This document shows positions 25,753 through 36,437 of a DNA stretch of 64,000 nucleotides, piece by piece. How positions within the stretch are numbered: the stretch's first letter is position 1; each line of letters opens with the position of its first letter. Made by a program: the position numbers and the translations under genes. The stretch comes from an uncultured Ruminococcus sp. (GTDB lineage Bacteria > Bacillota > Clostridia > Oscillospirales > Acutalibacteraceae): the NCBI GenBank assembly GCA_902765625.1, contig CACXAO010000010.1:22400-86399 (forward strand), given 5' to 3'. The notes beneath the pieces are model-generated. The model searched no databases and had not been told where the DNA came from. It saw nothing but the letters and a program-made list of their open reading frames with translations.

Positions 25753-26937
25753 TTACTTTAAGATAGCCTTGTGGAATACCTTTTTGCCCTTTTTGATTAC
25801 GACAAAGCCCTTTTCGAACGCGTCCTTTGTGAGCCTTGCGGTGACCTCGGTGACCTTTTCGTCGTCTACCGAAACGCCACCCTGCTCGATAAGACGTCTG
25901 CCCTCTTTCTTGGAGGGAATGAGTCCGCACTTTGAGAGCAGATCGAGCACGCCTATGCCGTCCTCGCCGAAGTCTGCGTCCTCAAGCTCGGTTGAAGGCA
26001 TGTTGTCGGTGTTCTGCTTGCTGCCGAAGAGTGCGCGCGCTGCCTCCTGAGCCTTGTCTGCCTCGTCCTTGCCGTGGATCATCTCGGTGAGCTCGTGCGC
26101 CAAGATCTCCTTAGCCTTGTTGATTTCGCTGCCCTCGAGCTGAGCGAGCTTTTCGATCTCCTCAAGCGGAAGGAAGGTCAGCATTTTGAGGCACTTGACA
26201 ACGTCAGCGTCGTCAATATTGCGCCAGTACTGATAGAAATCGTAGGGGCTGGTCTTTTCGGCGTCGAGCCAAACCGCGCCCGACTGGGTCTTGCCCATCT
26301 TTTTGCCCTCGGAATTGAGAAGCAGGTTGATGGTCATGGCGTAAGCGTCCTTGCCGAGCTTGCGGCGGATAAGCTCCGTGCCGCCGAGCATGTTGCTCCA
26401 CTGGTCGTCGCCGCCGAACTGCATGTTGCAGCCGTAGCGCTGATAGAGAGCGTAGAAGTCGTAGGACTGCATGATCATATAGTTGAATTCGGCAGCGAGC
26501 ATTCTGTTTACAGAGAAGCAAGCGCCTACCTCGCGGAGAAGCTCCACGTAGTTGAGGTCGAGAAGCCACTCGGCGTTGTCGACCATAAGAGCCTTGCCGT
26601 CCGAGAAGTCGATAAAACGGCTCATCTGCTTTTTGAAGCACTCGACGTTGTGCTGAATCTGTTCCTTTGTGAGCATCTGGCGCATATCGGTACGTCCCGA
26701 GGGGTCGCCGATCATGCCGGTGCCGCCGCCGAGAAGCGCGATAGGCTTGTTGCCTGCCATCTGCAGACGCTTCATAAGACAGAGCGCCATAAAGTGACCT
26801 ACGTGAAGGCTGTCGGCTGTGGGGTCAAAGCCGATATAAAATACCGCCTTGCCGGTATTTACCAATTCTCTGATTTCTTCTTCGTCTGTTACCTGAGCAA
26901 TCAGACCTCTTGCAATGAGTTCCTCATATACTCCCAT
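25753..26937 (-). CDS. tyrS: Tyrosyl-tRNA synthetase
   Basis: This class I synthetase charges tRNA-Tyr. The 394 residues carry the HIGH-type motif HVGH (LHVGHFMAL), the KMSKS-type loop KKMGKT, and a C-terminal S4 RNA-binding domain (GRRLIEQGGVSVDDEKV). A TTG one codon upstream is possible, but ATG 26937 is the better start. No T-box leader is visible in the 100 nt upstream, which holds only a promoter. Confidence 0.96.
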   Translation of the reverse strand: MGVYEELIARGLIAQVTDEEEIRELVNTGKAVFYIGFDPTADSLHVGHFMALCLMKRLQMAGNKPIALLGGGTGMIGDPSGRTDMRQMLTKEQIQHNVECFKKQMSRFIDFSDGKALMVDNAEWLLDLNYVELLREVGACFSVNRMLAAEFNYMIMQSYDFYALYQRYGCNMQFGGDDQWSNMLGGTELIRRKLGKDAYAMTINLLLNSEGKKMGKTQSGAVWLDAEKTSPYDFYQYWRNIDDADVVKCLKMLTFLPLEEIEKLAQLEGSEINKAKEILAHELTEMIHGKDEADKAQEAARALFGSKQNTDNMPSTELEDADFGEDGIGVLDLLSKCGLIPSKKEGRRLIEQGGVSVDDEKVTEVTARLTKDAFEKGFVVIKKGKKVFHKAILK

Positions 26938-26977
26938 CAATCTAATCCTTTCTTACATTAATACATAATACTTTTAT

Positions 26978-27006
26978 ATTATAGCCTCTAATATTGTTTC
27001 GGTCAA
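26978..27006 (-). promoter_or_regulatory. promoter of tyrS
   Basis: The minus strand reads TTGACC, a 17-nt spacer and a perfect TATAAT, about 40 nt before the tyrS start. Confidence 0.75.
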
Positions 27007-27046
27007 GGCTTTTTTAGTTAAATTTGCATAATTAATTCGTGTAATC

Positions 27047-28900
27047 TCATTTTTTTCTCGAATAACGCGCGTACTTGTTTTTCTTCGGCTTGCTTTTTCC
27101 CGCCATTCCCGCGGGCGCGGTGACAAGGCATTTTTTGCCGCTGCCTATCAGATCGCGCCGTCCGGTTTTGAGCAGAGCCTTTATTACGAGCGGCTTGTTC
27201 TCCGGGATAAAATACTGCAACAGCGCGCGCTGCATTGCCTTTTCGCTCTCGGACTTCGGCACGTAGACCGGCTCGAGGGTGAACGGGTCAAGCTCTGTAT
27301 AGAACATCGCCGTCGAGATCGTTCCGGGCGTGGGATAGAAATCCTGTACCTGCTTTGGGTGGATGTTCTCAGCCTTACAGAACTGCGCAAGCTCGACCGC
27401 GTCCTTCAGACGGCAGCCCGGGTGGCTGCTCATCAGGTACGGCACGATGTACTGGTCTTTTTTCGCTTTGCCCGTCAGAGAATAGAACCTGTCGCAGAAG
27501 CGCTTGTAGACCTCAATATGCGGCTTGCCCATTTTGTCGAGAACCGCCGCCGAACAGTGCTCCGGCGCTACGCGGAGCTGACCGCTGATGTGGTACTTTA
27601 TCAGCTCGGAGAAGAACTCGTCGCTCTCGTCCTCCATCAGGTAGTCAAAGCGGATTCCGCTGCGGATAAACACCCTCTTTATGCCGTCGAGGTTTCGCAG
27701 CTTCCGCAGCAGATCGAGGTACTCGACGTGCGAGACCTGCATATTCGGGCACGGAGTCGGCGCAAGGCACATGCGGTTTTTGCACAAGCCGTGCCTTTGC
27801 TGCTTTTCGCACGAGGGCAGGCGGAAATTCGCGGTGGGTCCTCCCACGTCGCTGATGTAGCCCTTGAAGTGCGGATTATCGAGAAAGCTCTGAGCCTCAC
27901 GGATAACGCTCTCCTCGCTGCGGACGGTCACGGCTCTTCCCTGATGAAACGCCAAAGCGCAGAAGTTGCAGGCTCCGAAGCAGCCGCGGTTGTGGGTTAT
28001 CGAGAACTCGACCTCGGCAACGCCGGGCACTCCGCCCTGTTTTTCGTAGCACTTTGGGTACCACCGCATATACGGCAGCGAATAGACCCGGTCGAGCTGC
28101 TCGGTATTGAGCGGCTGCATGGGCGGATTCTGAACCAGAATATATTTTCCGTGGCGCTGGATAAGGATTTTTCCGCGAACCGCGTCGGCTTCCTCAAGCT
28201 CGCGGCGCGCTGCGACGGCGTAATCGCGCTTTGATTCGCGCACACGCTCAAGCGACGGCAGCTCGACCGCCGACTTGGGAACGTAGTCCGTCGTCCTCAC
28301 CTTGAAGCAGGTGCCGCGGATATCCTGCAGCGCCTCCACAGGGTAGCCGTCATTAAGGCGCTTTGCGATTTCAACGGTTTGAAGCTCGCCCATGCCGTAG
28401 ACGAGCAAATCTGCGCCGCTGTCAAAAAGAACCGACGGCATAACGCTGTCGCTCCAGTAGTCGTAGTGGGCAAAACGGCGCAGCGAAGCCTCGAGACCGC
28501 CGATGATTATCGGGCTGTCGGGATAGCATTCGCGGATTTTGCGGCAGTAGACCGTGACCGCGCGGTCAGGCCGTCTGCCTGTTTTGCCGCCTGCGGTATA
28601 GGCGTCGTCGTGACGTCTGCGCTTTGCGGCGGTGTAGTGGGCGACCATGCTGTCGATGTTACCTGCCGACACCATGAAGCCCAGACGCGGCTTGCCGAAC
28701 CGCATAAAATCGCGCGTCGTTCTCCAGTCGGGCTGCGATAGAAACGCCACGCGCATTCCGCAGTCCTCGAGAACGCGCGTTATTATTGCCGCGCCGAAGG
28801 ACGGGTGGTCGACATAGCTGTCGCCGCAGACATATACAAAATCAACGCTGTCCCAGCCGCGCGCTTTTACCTCGTCGGCTGTCATCGGCAAAAAAGCCAT
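27047..28900 (-). CDS. ygiQ: YgiQ-family radical SAM protein
   Basis: This large radical SAM enzyme belongs to the UPF0313/YgiQ family, whose reaction is unknown. The 617 residues show the N-terminal family start (MAFLPMTADEVKARGWD), a B12-binding-like region (VYVCGDSYVDHPSFG), and the 4Fe-4S motif C-x3-C-x2-C in RGCFGACNFCAL. A Cys-rich segment (KNRMCLAPTPCPNM) and a Lys/Arg-rich tail follow. A GTG at 28909 overlaps the AAGGGG site; ATG 28900 has it 8 nt upstream and is chosen. It lies between tyrS and a repeat element. Confidence 0.9.
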   Translation of the reverse strand: MAFLPMTADEVKARGWDSVDFVYVCGDSYVDHPSFGAAIITRVLEDCGMRVAFLSQPDWRTTRDFMRFGKPRLGFMVSAGNIDSMVAHYTAAKRRRHDDAYTAGGKTGRRPDRAVTVYCRKIRECYPDSPIIIGGLEASLRRFAHYDYWSDSVMPSVLFDSGADLLVYGMGELQTVEIAKRLNDGYPVEALQDIRGTCFKVRTTDYVPKSAVELPSLERVRESKRDYAVAARRELEEADAVRGKILIQRHGKYILVQNPPMQPLNTEQLDRVYSLPYMRWYPKCYEKQGGVPGVAEVEFSITHNRGCFGACNFCALAFHQGRAVTVRSEESVIREAQSFLDNPHFKGYISDVGGPTANFRLPSCEKQQRHGLCKNRMCLAPTPCPNMQVSHVEYLDLLRKLRNLDGIKRVFIRSGIRFDYLMEDESDEFFSELIKYHISGQLRVAPEHCSAAVLDKMGKPHIEVYKRFCDRFYSLTGKAKKDQYIVPYLMSSHPGCRLKDAVELAQFCKAENIHPKQVQDFYPTPGTISTAMFYTELDPFTLEPVYVPKSESEKAMQRALLQYFIPENKPLVIKALLKTGRRDLIGSGKKCLVTAPAGMAGKSKPKKNKYARYSRKK

Positions 28901-28921
28901 ATTAATCACCCCTTTATCTGA

Positions 28922-29087
28922 GAGTTAAGAGTGGAGAGTTTAGAGTGGAGTTAAGTTTCGAAAAATATTCGGGTGCGGGTGTCCCGCCCAAAATTATTCA
29001 TTTTTAAGTCTTCAGTTTTCAGTATTAATTAAATATTTTCGGGTGCGGGCAGCGCCCGCCATTAACTTAACTCTTAACTCTCCGCTC
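28922..29087. repeat. inverted-repeat element with heptamer ends (copy 2)
   Basis: The left end has four heptamers (GAGTTAA, GAGTGGA, GAGTTTA, GAGTGGA) at 28922-28949. The right end has TTAACTC, TTAACTC and TCCGCTC at 29067-29087. Two GC-rich hairpins lie inside, one at 28970-28989 (GCGGG, TGT loop, CCCGC) and one at 29040-29063 identical over 24 nt to 20197-20220 of copy 1. The region between them is AT-rich. It fills the whole gap between ygiQ and ftsK. No ORF is inside. Confidence 0.85.
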
Positions 29088-29092
29088 TGACA

Positions 29093-31858
29093 TCAGTCTT
29101 GCTGATTCTGCATTGCGTTGCGGCGTTCTGCCCATTCGCTGTAGGTCATAAGAACGTCGCGCGGCTTGGAGCCCTGGTGAGGTCCTACCACGCCGAGCTG
29201 CTCCATGTCGTCTATCATTCGTCCTGCCCTCGCGTAGCCTACCTTAAGGCGGCGCTGCAGCATTGAGGTAGAGGCTTGTCCCGACTCGATTACGAACTGT
29301 ATCGCTTCCTCCATCTTGGAGTCGACGCTGAGTCCGTCGTCGCCGCCGTCCGAGCCGCCCTTCTTGCCCTGAGCGATCTCCTCGGTCGCGATACGCTTGA
29401 TGCTCTCCTCGATTTCGGCGTTGTACTCAGCCTTCGCGGACTTCTTGATATAGCCCGTTACGCCCTCGATTTCCTCCTCGGAGGCGTAGCAGCCCTGAAC
29501 GCGTATCGGCTTGGGCGTACCTACGGGAGAGAACAGCATATCGCCGCGTCCTATGAGCTTTTCGCCGCCGCCCGTGTCGAGGATAGTACGGCTGTCCATG
29601 TTGGAGCTTACCTTGAGCGCGATTCGGCTCGGCACGTTCGCCTTGATAAGACCCGTGATTACGTTTACGGTGGGTCGCTGGGTCGCGAGAATAAGGTGCA
29701 TGCCTGCGGCACGCGCCATCTGGGCGAGTCGGCAGATGCTGTCCTCAACCTCGCTGGGAGCCGCCATCATCAAATCGGCAAGCTCGTCTATCGCGATCAC
29801 AACGCGGCTCATCCTCTCCTTGGCTACGGGAAGTCCGCCGACCTCCATAACGGGCTGGACAAGCTCGCCCTCCTCGTTCTCAACGGGAGGATTCTCGCGC
29901 ATATAGCGGATATTTTTTTCTATCAAAGAATTATAGGAGTCGATATCCTTGCAGTCGTACTCCGAAAAGATCTTGTATCGGTTGAGCATTTCGTTGACCG
30001 CCCAGCCCAGAGCTGCGGCAGCCTTCTTTGCGTCGGAAACGATCGGCACAAGCAGGTGCGGAATGCCCTTGTACTTTGAGAATTCAACCATCTTGGGGTC
30101 GATAAGCAGCAGCTTGACCTCGTCGGGAGTCGCCTTGTAAAGAATCGAGATAAGAATCGAGTTTACGCAGACGGATTTACCTGAGCCTGTGGTACCGGCG
30201 ATAAGCAGGTGAGGCATTTTGGCGATATCCGTTACCACGATGTCGCCCGAGATATCCCTGCCCAGAACGGCGGTCAGCTTGCTCTTTGAATTGCGGAAAA
30301 CGTCGGAGTCGATAAGCTCGCGCATCGAAACCATGCTGACGACCTTGTTCGGCACCTCGATACCCACGGCAGCCTTGCCGGGAATGGGCGCTTCGATACG
30401 AACGCCGTTGGCGGCGAGGTTGAGGGCGATATCGTCGGAAAGATTTGTTATCTTGCTGATTTTAACGCCGGGAGCCGGCTGCAGCTCGTAGCGCGTTACC
30501 GACGGACCTCGGCAGATGTTAACGATTTTGGCGTTTACGCCGAAGCTCTGGAGGGTGTCGACAAGCTTGCGCGAATTCTGCTCAAGCTCCTCGCGCGCGC
30601 TGAGGTCGTTGTTGTTTTCGTTGAGGCGCAGCAGCTGGATGGGAGGATAGTGATATATCTTCTTTTCCTCGTGAGGCTGCTCAGCCCTGTAGCCTACGTT
30701 GTCGAACTCGGACGGCTCGGCGGCAGGCTCCGCAGGCTTTTTGGGCTGCCCGCGCTTAGAAACCGCAACGGGCACGGTCTCGGGGTCTGCCTGAACCGCT
30801 CCCTGAGAGATGTGCTGCGAACGCTTCTCCTGCGAGATATCGTCGGCTATGTGGTCGACGGTCGAATCGGTGTTGTTGTCGTAGGAACGCTCCGCGCGGC
30901 TGATGATATTTATCAGGTCGGTCGAGAGGTCAAGCTCAGAGGCGTTGCCCTCGTTTGAATCGGAATAATCGACCTCGGTGTTGTTTATTTCAACCTTTTC
31001 CTCGGGCATGTCCTTACGCTTGCGGCGCTTCTTTTTGGGAGAATCGAGCGGAATGTCTATCGCGCCTGTGCCCGAGGGCTTATACTGCGGCAGGTCGGTC
31101 GCGTATCTGTCGGATATGTACTCCTCCTGCTCGCGCCTGCTGCGCTCCTCTTCCTCGCGCTGACGGCGGTACTCCATCTTCTCGCGGTAGCGGCGGCGCT
31201 GCTCCTCGCCTGCTCTTTTGGCGCGGTCCATTGTGCGGCTCGCGGCTCTCGCAACGTCCTTGACGCTGAGGTTGGTCAGGATAAAAATCAGCACAACGAG
31301 CACTACTATGGTGAGGATAAGCGCGACGGTGGTTCCGCAGAAAAACGCGAGCGGATAGCCCAGAATGCCGCCTATCATGCCGCAGACGAGCGGAATATAG
31401 CCCTTGTCGCCGAAGCCGTCGAGATAGAGGTTGCCGAGCGCCGCGAAGTAGTTCATATCCTGATGCTTCGCGCCGCCGACCATGTAGACGAACGCGCCTG
31501 CAACGAGGATGGTCAGCACACACAGCGCGACCTTTGCCTCAAAATGCGCGACGCAGCGCTCCTTCTCGTTCATCACGGTCATATAGATGAAAAACGCCGG
31601 AATAAGGAGCATTCCCAGACCGAAGATGCCGAAGAAGAACGAGCGGACAGCCGTCCAGACGTTGCTTCCGGGGATGAAAACCATTACGCCGAAGATTATC
31701 GCCAGCGCGACGTACAGTATCGATTTTATTCTCGGGCTGAGCTGAGGCTTTCGCTGCGGAGCGGTCCGCGCTGAGGTTTTGGCGCGTTTTGCGCGGCTCG
31801 GCGCGCCCGATTTTGATTTGGTTGTTGTTTTTTTGTTTGACTGCTTTTTTGCTGCCAA
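29093..31858 (-). CDS. ftsK: FtsK/SpoIIIE-family DNA translocase
   Basis: This septum-located ATPase pumps chromosomal DNA at division or into the forespore. It has 921 residues: a basic N-terminus, four membrane helices at about 45-195, a charged linker rich in Arg/Glu, then a RecA-like motor with Walker A GTTGSGKS. Its Walker B segment runs into the IDELADLMM motif, and a C-terminal winged-helix gamma domain ([21 protein letters not shown]) reads KOPS-like sequences. GTG 31867 abuts the ribosome site; TTG 31858 with GGAG 8 nt upstream fits better. It is the last gene of tepA-uppP-ftsK, and tepA beside spoIIIE is also the Bacillus order. Confidence 0.95.
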   Translation of the reverse strand: MAAKKQSNKKTTTKSKSGAPSRAKRAKTSARTAPQRKPQLSPRIKSILYVALAIIFGVMVFIPGSNVWTAVRSFFFGIFGLGMLLIPAFFIYMTVMNEKERCVAHFEAKVALCVLTILVAGAFVYMVGGAKHQDMNYFAALGNLYLDGFGDKGYIPLVCGMIGGILGYPLAFFCGTTVALILTIVVLVVLIFILTNLSVKDVARAASRTMDRAKRAGEEQRRRYREKMEYRRQREEEERSRREQEEYISDRYATDLPQYKPSGTGAIDIPLDSPKKKRRKRKDMPEEKVEINNTEVDYSDSNEGNASELDLSTDLINIISRAERSYDNNTDSTVDHIADDISQEKRSQHISQGAVQADPETVPVAVSKRGQPKKPAEPAAEPSEFDNVGYRAEQPHEEKKIYHYPPIQLLRLNENNNDLSAREELEQNSRKLVDTLQSFGVNAKIVNICRGPSVTRYELQPAPGVKISKITNLSDDIALNLAANGVRIEAPIPGKAAVGIEVPNKVVSMVSMRELIDSDVFRNSKSKLTAVLGRDISGDIVVTDIAKMPHLLIAGTTGSGKSVCVNSILISILYKATPDEVKLLLIDPKMVEFSKYKGIPHLLVPIVSDAKKAAAALGWAVNEMLNRYKIFSEYDCKDIDSYNSLIEKNIRYMRENPPVENEEGELVQPVMEVGGLPVAKERMSRVVIAIDELADLMMAAPSEVEDSICRLAQMARAAGMHLILATQRPTVNVITGLIKANVPSRIALKVSSNMDSRTILDTGGGEKLIGRGDMLFSPVGTPKPIRVQGCYASEEEIEGVTGYIKKSAKAEYNAEIEESIKRIATEEIAQGKKGGSDGGDDGLSVDSKMEEAIQFVIESGQASTSMLQRRLKVGYARAGRMIDDMEQLGVVGPHQGSKPRDVLMTYSEWAERRNAMQNQQD

Positions 31859-31883
31859 AGCTGTCACTCCTATGTTTTGTTTA

Positions 31884-32864
31884 TCAGGCGACAGGTATCG
31901 GGAACAGGTTATTTCCGATGGGAGCGCCGGTAAAGAGGTTTGTGCCGTTCATGATCTCGATGACGGAAACTACGATAAGTCCTACGCCGACAACGGCGGT
32001 GTAGATCACAAAAATAATCATCTTGTCGGACTTGAGGAACCACTTGAAGATCCAGATAGCGAGGTAGCCGACCACAGCCGAAACCGCCATGCCGATAAGG
32101 GTGGGAACAAGCTCGATATTCGCCGCCGAGGGATTTTTGATAACGTCAACTCCCTCGAGAGCGGCTGCCGCGATGATCGCCGGGGTGCCGAGAACGAAGG
32201 TGTAGTCGAGCGCCTTCTGCTTGTTGATACCGCGCATTTCACCTACCGCGAGGGTGGAGCCCGAACGCGAGATACCCGGCAGAAGCGCCGCGGCTACCTG
32301 CATAAGACCAACGCAGAGCGCGTCGACTACCGTATAGCTCTCTCTGCCCTTTGCGCCCTCGGAGCTGCCCTTCATGTGCTTGAAGCTAACCTGAGAATTG
32401 CGCTTGTTGCAGATAATTCCGATAAACAGCAGTGCGCTTGTTACGCACAGCGAAACTGCGGTGACGATGAGCACCGGCGAGGCTGAGAAAACGTCCGCAA
32501 GATCCTTGAGCTTCATGCCTGTGCCGGGAATCGGGATAAACATGAGCACCAGAGGCAGAAGTCCGATGATGAGCATCATGATGAGGCTGCGCTCGTAGTT
32601 CATGTTCTTCCAGCTGAATTTGCCTGTGAAAATGTCCTTGAGCATGCGGAAAAACTCCACTATCAGGCTGCCGATGAGCTTGTGGTAAAACACGATTACC
32701 GCAGCAAGCGTGCCGATGTGAAGCATTACGTCGAAGAACAGGTTGCTCTCTCCGCTGACTCCGAGAACGTGCTGGGTGATCGCGAGGTGTCCGCTGCTCG
32801 ATACGGGCAGGAACTCGGTAAGACCCTGAACGATGCCCTGGATCACCGCGTCTAAAATTGTCAT
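31884..32864 (-). CDS. uppP: Undecaprenyl-diphosphatase (BacA/UppP)
   Basis: This membrane enzyme recycles the peptidoglycan lipid carrier by removing one phosphate from undecaprenyl pyrophosphate, and confers some bacitracin tolerance. The signature motifs are present: [14 protein letters not shown] near residues 14-27 and PGISRSGST later. About eight membrane helices make up the 326 residues, slightly longer than the E. coli protein owing to an inserted loop ([21 protein letters not shown]). AGGAGG lies 7 nt before the ATG. It sits 25 nt upstream of ftsK. Confidence 0.95.
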   Translation of the reverse strand: MTILDAVIQGIVQGLTEFLPVSSSGHLAITQHVLGVSGESNLFFDVMLHIGTLAAVIVFYHKLIGSLIVEFFRMLKDIFTGKFSWKNMNYERSLIMMLIIGLLPLVLMFIPIPGTGMKLKDLADVFSASPVLIVTAVSLCVTSALLFIGIICNKRNSQVSFKHMKGSSEGAKGRESYTVVDALCVGLMQVAAALLPGISRSGSTLAVGEMRGINKQKALDYTFVLGTPAIIAAAALEGVDVIKNPSAANIELVPTLIGMAVSAVVGYLAIWIFKWFLKSDKMIIFVIYTAVVGVGLIVVSVIEIMNGTNLFTGAPIGNNLFPIPVA

Positions 32865-32933
32865 ATGTAACCTCCTAATTTGTCGGGCAAGCGCCGCTGC
32901 CGCGGAAATTGCGCAGTAACGGCGTTTGCGTTT

Positions 32934-33662
32934 TTACTGACTGATTATCAGTTCATACAGTGCGTCTATCGCGTCGGAAACCGTGCCGACGCTGTCTATC
33001 AGACCCTCGCGCACCGCGTCCTCTCCGTCGAGAATGGTGCCGACGTCGGTGACAAGCTCGCCCGTGTTGAGCACAAGCTCGCTGTAGCGCTCGGGTGTGA
33101 CATTTGAATTTTCCACCACAAAGTTCGTTATCCTGTCCTGCATCCTGCGGAAATACTCGAAGGTCTGCGGCACGCCGAGAGTAAGTCCCGTTGTGCGCAC
33201 GGGATGAACGGTCATTGACGCGCTCTTTGCTATAAAGCTGCGCTTTGCCGCCACCGCCAACGGTATTCCGATCGAATGCCCTCCGCCGAGAACGATGGAT
33301 ACGGTGGGCTTGCGCAGTCCCGAGATGACCTCGGCTATAGCCAAGCCTGCCTCTACGTCGCCGCCGACGGTGTTGAGCAGGATCAGCAGTCCGTCTATTC
33401 TCTCGTCCTCCGCTATCGACACGAGAAGCGGCAGGATATGCTCGTACTTTGTGGTTTTGCTGCGGTCGGAGAGCAGATAGTGACCCTCTACCTGACCGAT
33501 TATCGTCAGGCAATGAATGATTTTGTCCTTATGCGCAAAGAGCATTGAGCCTGTATCCGGCAGCTGACACTGCTGTCTGTCGTCAGGCTCCGGTTCCGCT
33601 TCCTGTTCGCCCGGATTGCGTACAAATTCATCATCGCCGTTTCGCAAAAGCTTTCTGTTCAT
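32934..33662 (-). CDS. tepA: TepA/ClpP-like serine protease
   Basis: This cytoplasmic ClpP-fold protease is related to Bacillus TepA, proposed to act on signal peptides or in sporulation. Visible family features in its 242 residues are [17 protein letters not shown], the nucleophile region GGGHSIGIP and the His region [16 protein letters not shown]. The first 35 residues are polar and probably disordered ([12 protein letters not shown]). GGAGG lies 7 nt upstream of the ATG. It is the first gene of tepA-uppP-ftsK, with a strong promoter. Confidence 0.88.
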   Translation of the reverse strand: MNRKLLRNGDDEFVRNPGEQEAEPEPDDRQQCQLPDTGSMLFAHKDKIIHCLTIIGQVEGHYLLSDRSKTTKYEHILPLLVSIAEDERIDGLLILLNTVGGDVEAGLAIAEVISGLRKPTVSIVLGGGHSIGIPLAVAAKRSFIAKSASMTVHPVRTTGLTLGVPQTFEYFRRMQDRITNFVVENSNVTPERYSELVLNTGELVTDVGTILDGEDAVREGLIDSVGTVSDAIDALYELIISQ

Positions 33663-33744
33663 TTCGCACCTCCGGATTTATTTTTCCCGAAGCGCCGACG
33701 GTAATACATATGACTTTCGCGAAAACGATATGAAACCATTTTGT

Positions 33745-33773
33745 ATTATATCATCAAACGCCATCTTTTTCAA
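33745..33773 (-). promoter_or_regulatory. promoter of the tepA-uppP-ftsK operon
   Basis: The minus strand reads TTGAAA, a 17-nt spacer and a perfect TATAAT with TGA before it. The leader is about 75 nt. Confidence 0.75.
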
Positions 33774-33863
33774 GATTTTCACGTTATATTTCTAATAAAT
33801 AATAATTATTTTACAGAATTATTGTACTATTATTGTAATTATACTATCTTGGAGTGAGTTTCT

Positions 33864-35138
33864 TTGGATTCCAACATAATAATGGGCGTCGTCATCGGTC
33901 TGCTCGTGCTTTTATCGGCATTCTTTTCGGCGACCGAAACCGCGTTTTCCTTTGTAAACCGCATTCGCGTTCAGCATGCGGTCGAAAGCGGCGACAAAGG
34001 CGCGGTAAATGTGCTCTACATTATCGAGCACTTCGACAACGCCCTGACAGCTATATTAATTTGCAATAATATTGTAAACCTCGGCTGCTCGTCTATCGCG
34101 ACGGTGCTCTGTCTGCGGCTTTTCGGCGACATAGGCTCCGCTATCGCGACGGGAGCGACCACCCTGCTCGTTCTGACCTTCGGCGAGGTCATCCCCAAGT
34201 GTCTTGCCAAGGAGCACTGCGACGACTTTTCCGCTAAGACCGCGGGATTTCTGAAATTCCTCACCATAGTTCTCACGCCGCTTGTTTTCATCTTTATGAA
34301 GCTGCGCTCGCTCGCGCTGAAAATCGCGGGCAAAAGCGAGGACTCTCCGTCAGTCACCGAAAACGAGCTTAAATACATAGTTGAAAGCATTGAGGAGGAA
34401 GGCGTGCTCGAGGAGAGCGAAAGCGAGATGGTTCGCTCGGCGCTGGACTTTGACGAAACCACCGCCGAGGAGATCCTCACGCCGCGCGTCGACGTCGTTT
34501 TCATCAACATCGAGGACTCGCAGCAGAAAATCAAGGACATCATCATCGAGAACCGCTACTCGCGCATTCCCGTTTACGAGGAGACCATCGACAACATCGT
34601 CGGCATTCTGCACACGCGCGACTACCTTGAATCCCTCGCCGACGGCAAGGCTCCCGAGCTTAAAGAGATCATTCAGCCGCCGTTCTTCGTATTCAAGTCG
34701 CAGCAGCTCTCAAAAATCCTGAGCAACTTCAAGCGCACCAGAAACCACATCGCCATCGTCACCGACGAATACGGCGGCACCCTCGGCATCGTCACGATGG
34801 AGGATCTGCTTGAGGAGATCGTAGGCGACATCTGGGACGAGGACGAGGAGATCGAGCACAGCTACTACAAAATCGGCAAGGACGAGTTCCTTGTCAACGG
34901 CGACATCGAGCTTGACGACATGCTCGCGCTCTTTAACGTGGACGAAGGCTCGCTTGAGAGCGATTCGATCACCGTGGGCGGCTTTATTCTGGAGCACGCA
35001 GGTACAATCCCTAAAAAACGCGAGAGCATTGAGTCCGACGGCTTCCGCTTTACCGTGATGGAGGTTCAGAACCAGCGCATTATGCGCGTGGTGGTAAAGA
35101 AGCTCGAAAAGCCTGCCGAGGAAACCGACGAGGCTTGA
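33864..35138 (+). CDS. CNNM/CorC-type membrane protein with CBS domains
   Basis: This hemolysin-C/CorC family protein is linked to Mg2+ or Co2+ homeostasis. The 424 residues have an N-terminal DUF21/CNNM membrane domain of about 190 residues ([29 protein letters not shown]), two CBS domains ([12 protein letters not shown] and the segment around [35 protein letters not shown]), and a C-terminal CorC/HlyC domain. The start codon is TTG with GGAG 9 nt upstream. It is monocistronic, divergent from tepA. Confidence 0.92.
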   Translation: MDSNIIMGVVIGLLVLLSAFFSATETAFSFVNRIRVQHAVESGDKGAVNVLYIIEHFDNALTAILICNNIVNLGCSSIATVLCLRLFGDIGSAIATGATTLLVLTFGEVIPKCLAKEHCDDFSAKTAGFLKFLTIVLTPLVFIFMKLRSLALKIAGKSEDSPSVTENELKYIVESIEEEGVLEESESEMVRSALDFDETTAEEILTPRVDVVFINIEDSQQKIKDIIIENRYSRIPVYEETIDNIVGILHTRDYLESLADGKAPELKEIIQPPFFVFKSQQLSKILSNFKRTRNHIAIVTDEYGGTLGIVTMEDLLEEIVGDIWDEDEEIEHSYYKIGKDEFLVNGDIELDDMLALFNVDEGSLESDSITVGGFILEHAGTIPKKRESIESDGFRFTVMEVQNQRIMRVVVKKLEKPAEETDEA

Positions 35139-35162
35139 CCAAACAACCTAATTACCAATCAT

Positions 35163-35205
35163 AAAAAAGCAGGAAAGGCTTGAGTAAAATCAGACCTTTC
35201 CTGCT
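35163..35205. terminator. terminator between the CNNM gene and trxB
   Basis: An 11-bp stem (35168-35178 with 35195-35205) is followed by six T on the minus strand, ending the gpx-trxA-trxB unit. The plus direction has only three T, so termination there may be weaker. Confidence 0.8.
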
Positions 35206-35212
35206 TTGCCGT

Positions 35213-36118
35213 TTATTTGGAATTGATATAATTTACCGCCGCCGTTGCAGCTACGGCTCCGTCGGCTGCTGCCGTCACGAGCTGTCGGACTTCTTTTTGA
35301 CGGTTGTCGCCGGCTACGAAGATTCCCTCCGTCTTGGTGCGGCAATCCTCGCCTGCCACAGCGTAGCCCGAGCCGTCAAGCTCGATGACCGACGCGAAGT
35401 TTTGGTTCTCGGGGATCCTGCCGACGGCGACGAAGAGTCCGTCGACCTCCAGAGTGCGCTCCGCACCCGACTTGCCGGCTACAGTCACGGCGTTCAGCTT
35501 CTTCTCAAAGTGAAGCTGTTTTACCGTGCTGTTGAGCACAAGCTCCACGTTTTCGCGCTCTCTCAGAAGCGCGGCTGTCGCCTCCTCGCCTCTGAACGAA
35601 TCGCGGCGGTGAATGAGATACACCTTCTCCGCGACCTCGGCGAGATACAGCGCGTCCTCAAGGGCTGTGTTGCCGCCGCCCACGACCGCGACCTTCTTCT
35701 TTCGGTAAAATGCGCCGTCGCAGGTCGCGCAGTACGAGATTCCTCTGCCGACGAGCTTATCCTCGTTCTCAACGCCTAACTTGCGGTTCTCGCTGCCCGT
35801 CGCGATGATCACCGCCCTTGCGGCATACTCGTTCTTCTTGGTGCGGACGAGCTTGTCCTCCGCCCTGTTCTCAATTTCGAGAGCCTTCTCAAACTTGAAC
35901 TCCGCACCCAGCTCCTTTGCCTGATTGTAAACGCCGGTTGCGAAGTCGAAGCCCGAAACATGGGCTGCCGCAGGGTAGTTTTCGATATCGGGGGTGTTGA
36001 TTATCTGTCCGCCGTAGCTGAGCGCCTCGAGGACGAGAACGGTCTTTGCCGCCCGTCGCGCGTAAATCGCGGCGGTCATGCCGGCGGGTCCCGCGCCTAT
36101 TACAATGATATCATACAT
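35213..36118 (-). CDS. trxB: Thioredoxin reductase
   Basis: This NADPH-dependent FAD enzyme reduces thioredoxin. The 301 residues show the FAD Rossmann motif GAGPAGMTAAIYA at the start, the redox pair C130-A-T-C133, the NADPH motif GGGNTALEDA, and the C-terminal FAD motif IFVAGDNR (one residue off the usual D-C-R). It overlaps trxA by 1 nt (TGATG), indicating coupled translation. It is the third gene of gpx-trxA-trxB. Confidence 0.96.
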   Translation of the reverse strand: MYDIIVIGAGPAGMTAAIYARRAAKTVLVLEALSYGGQIINTPDIENYPAAAHVSGFDFATGVYNQAKELGAEFKFEKALEIENRAEDKLVRTKKNEYAARAVIIATGSENRKLGVENEDKLVGRGISYCATCDGAFYRKKKVAVVGGGNTALEDALYLAEVAEKVYLIHRRDSFRGEEATAALLRERENVELVLNSTVKQLHFEKKLNAVTVAGKSGAERTLEVDGLFVAVGRIPENQNFASVIELDGSGYAVAGEDCRTKTEGIFVAGDNRQKEVRQLVTAAADGAVAATAAVNYINSK

Positions 36119-36423
36119 CAGAGCAGCTCCTCAAGCGCCTCGCGGGGTTTCAGACCGACGCTTCTGTCTGCCTCCATGCCGTCCTTAATCAGCACAACGC
36201 ACGGGATCGCGCTTACGTCGAACTGCTCGGCAAGCTCGTCCTCCTCGTCGATATTGATCGAAACGACCTTTACGTCCTGTCTGTCGTCCGAGATTTCCTC
36301 AAGTATGGGTCTGAGCATTTTGCACGGTCCGCACCAGTTTGCGTAGAAATCCGCGAGAACCGGTCGGTCGGACTGTAATACTTCCTTCTCAAAGGTTGCG
36401 CCTGTAACTTCCAATACTGCCAT
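36118..36423 (-). CDS. trxA: Thioredoxin
   Basis: This small dithiol protein of 101 residues has the active site W-C31-G-P-C34-K and the cis-Pro region SAIPCVVLI. A TTG at 36441 would overlap the gpx end; ATG 36423 with AAGGAAGG 6 nt upstream is the clear start. An extra Cys sits next to the cis-Pro (IPC). It lies between gpx and trxB. Confidence 0.96.
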   Translation of the reverse strand: MAVLEVTGATFEKEVLQSDRPVLADFYANWCGPCKMLRPILEEISDDRQDVKVVSINIDEEDELAEQFDVSAIPCVVLIKDGMEADRSVGLKPREALEELL

Positions 36424-36437
36424 CTTTATCCTTCCTT

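Noticed and set aside
26941-27046. T-box leader for tyrS
   Set aside because: The region is only about 100 nt, holds a plain promoter, and has no T-box motif or antiterminator pairing.
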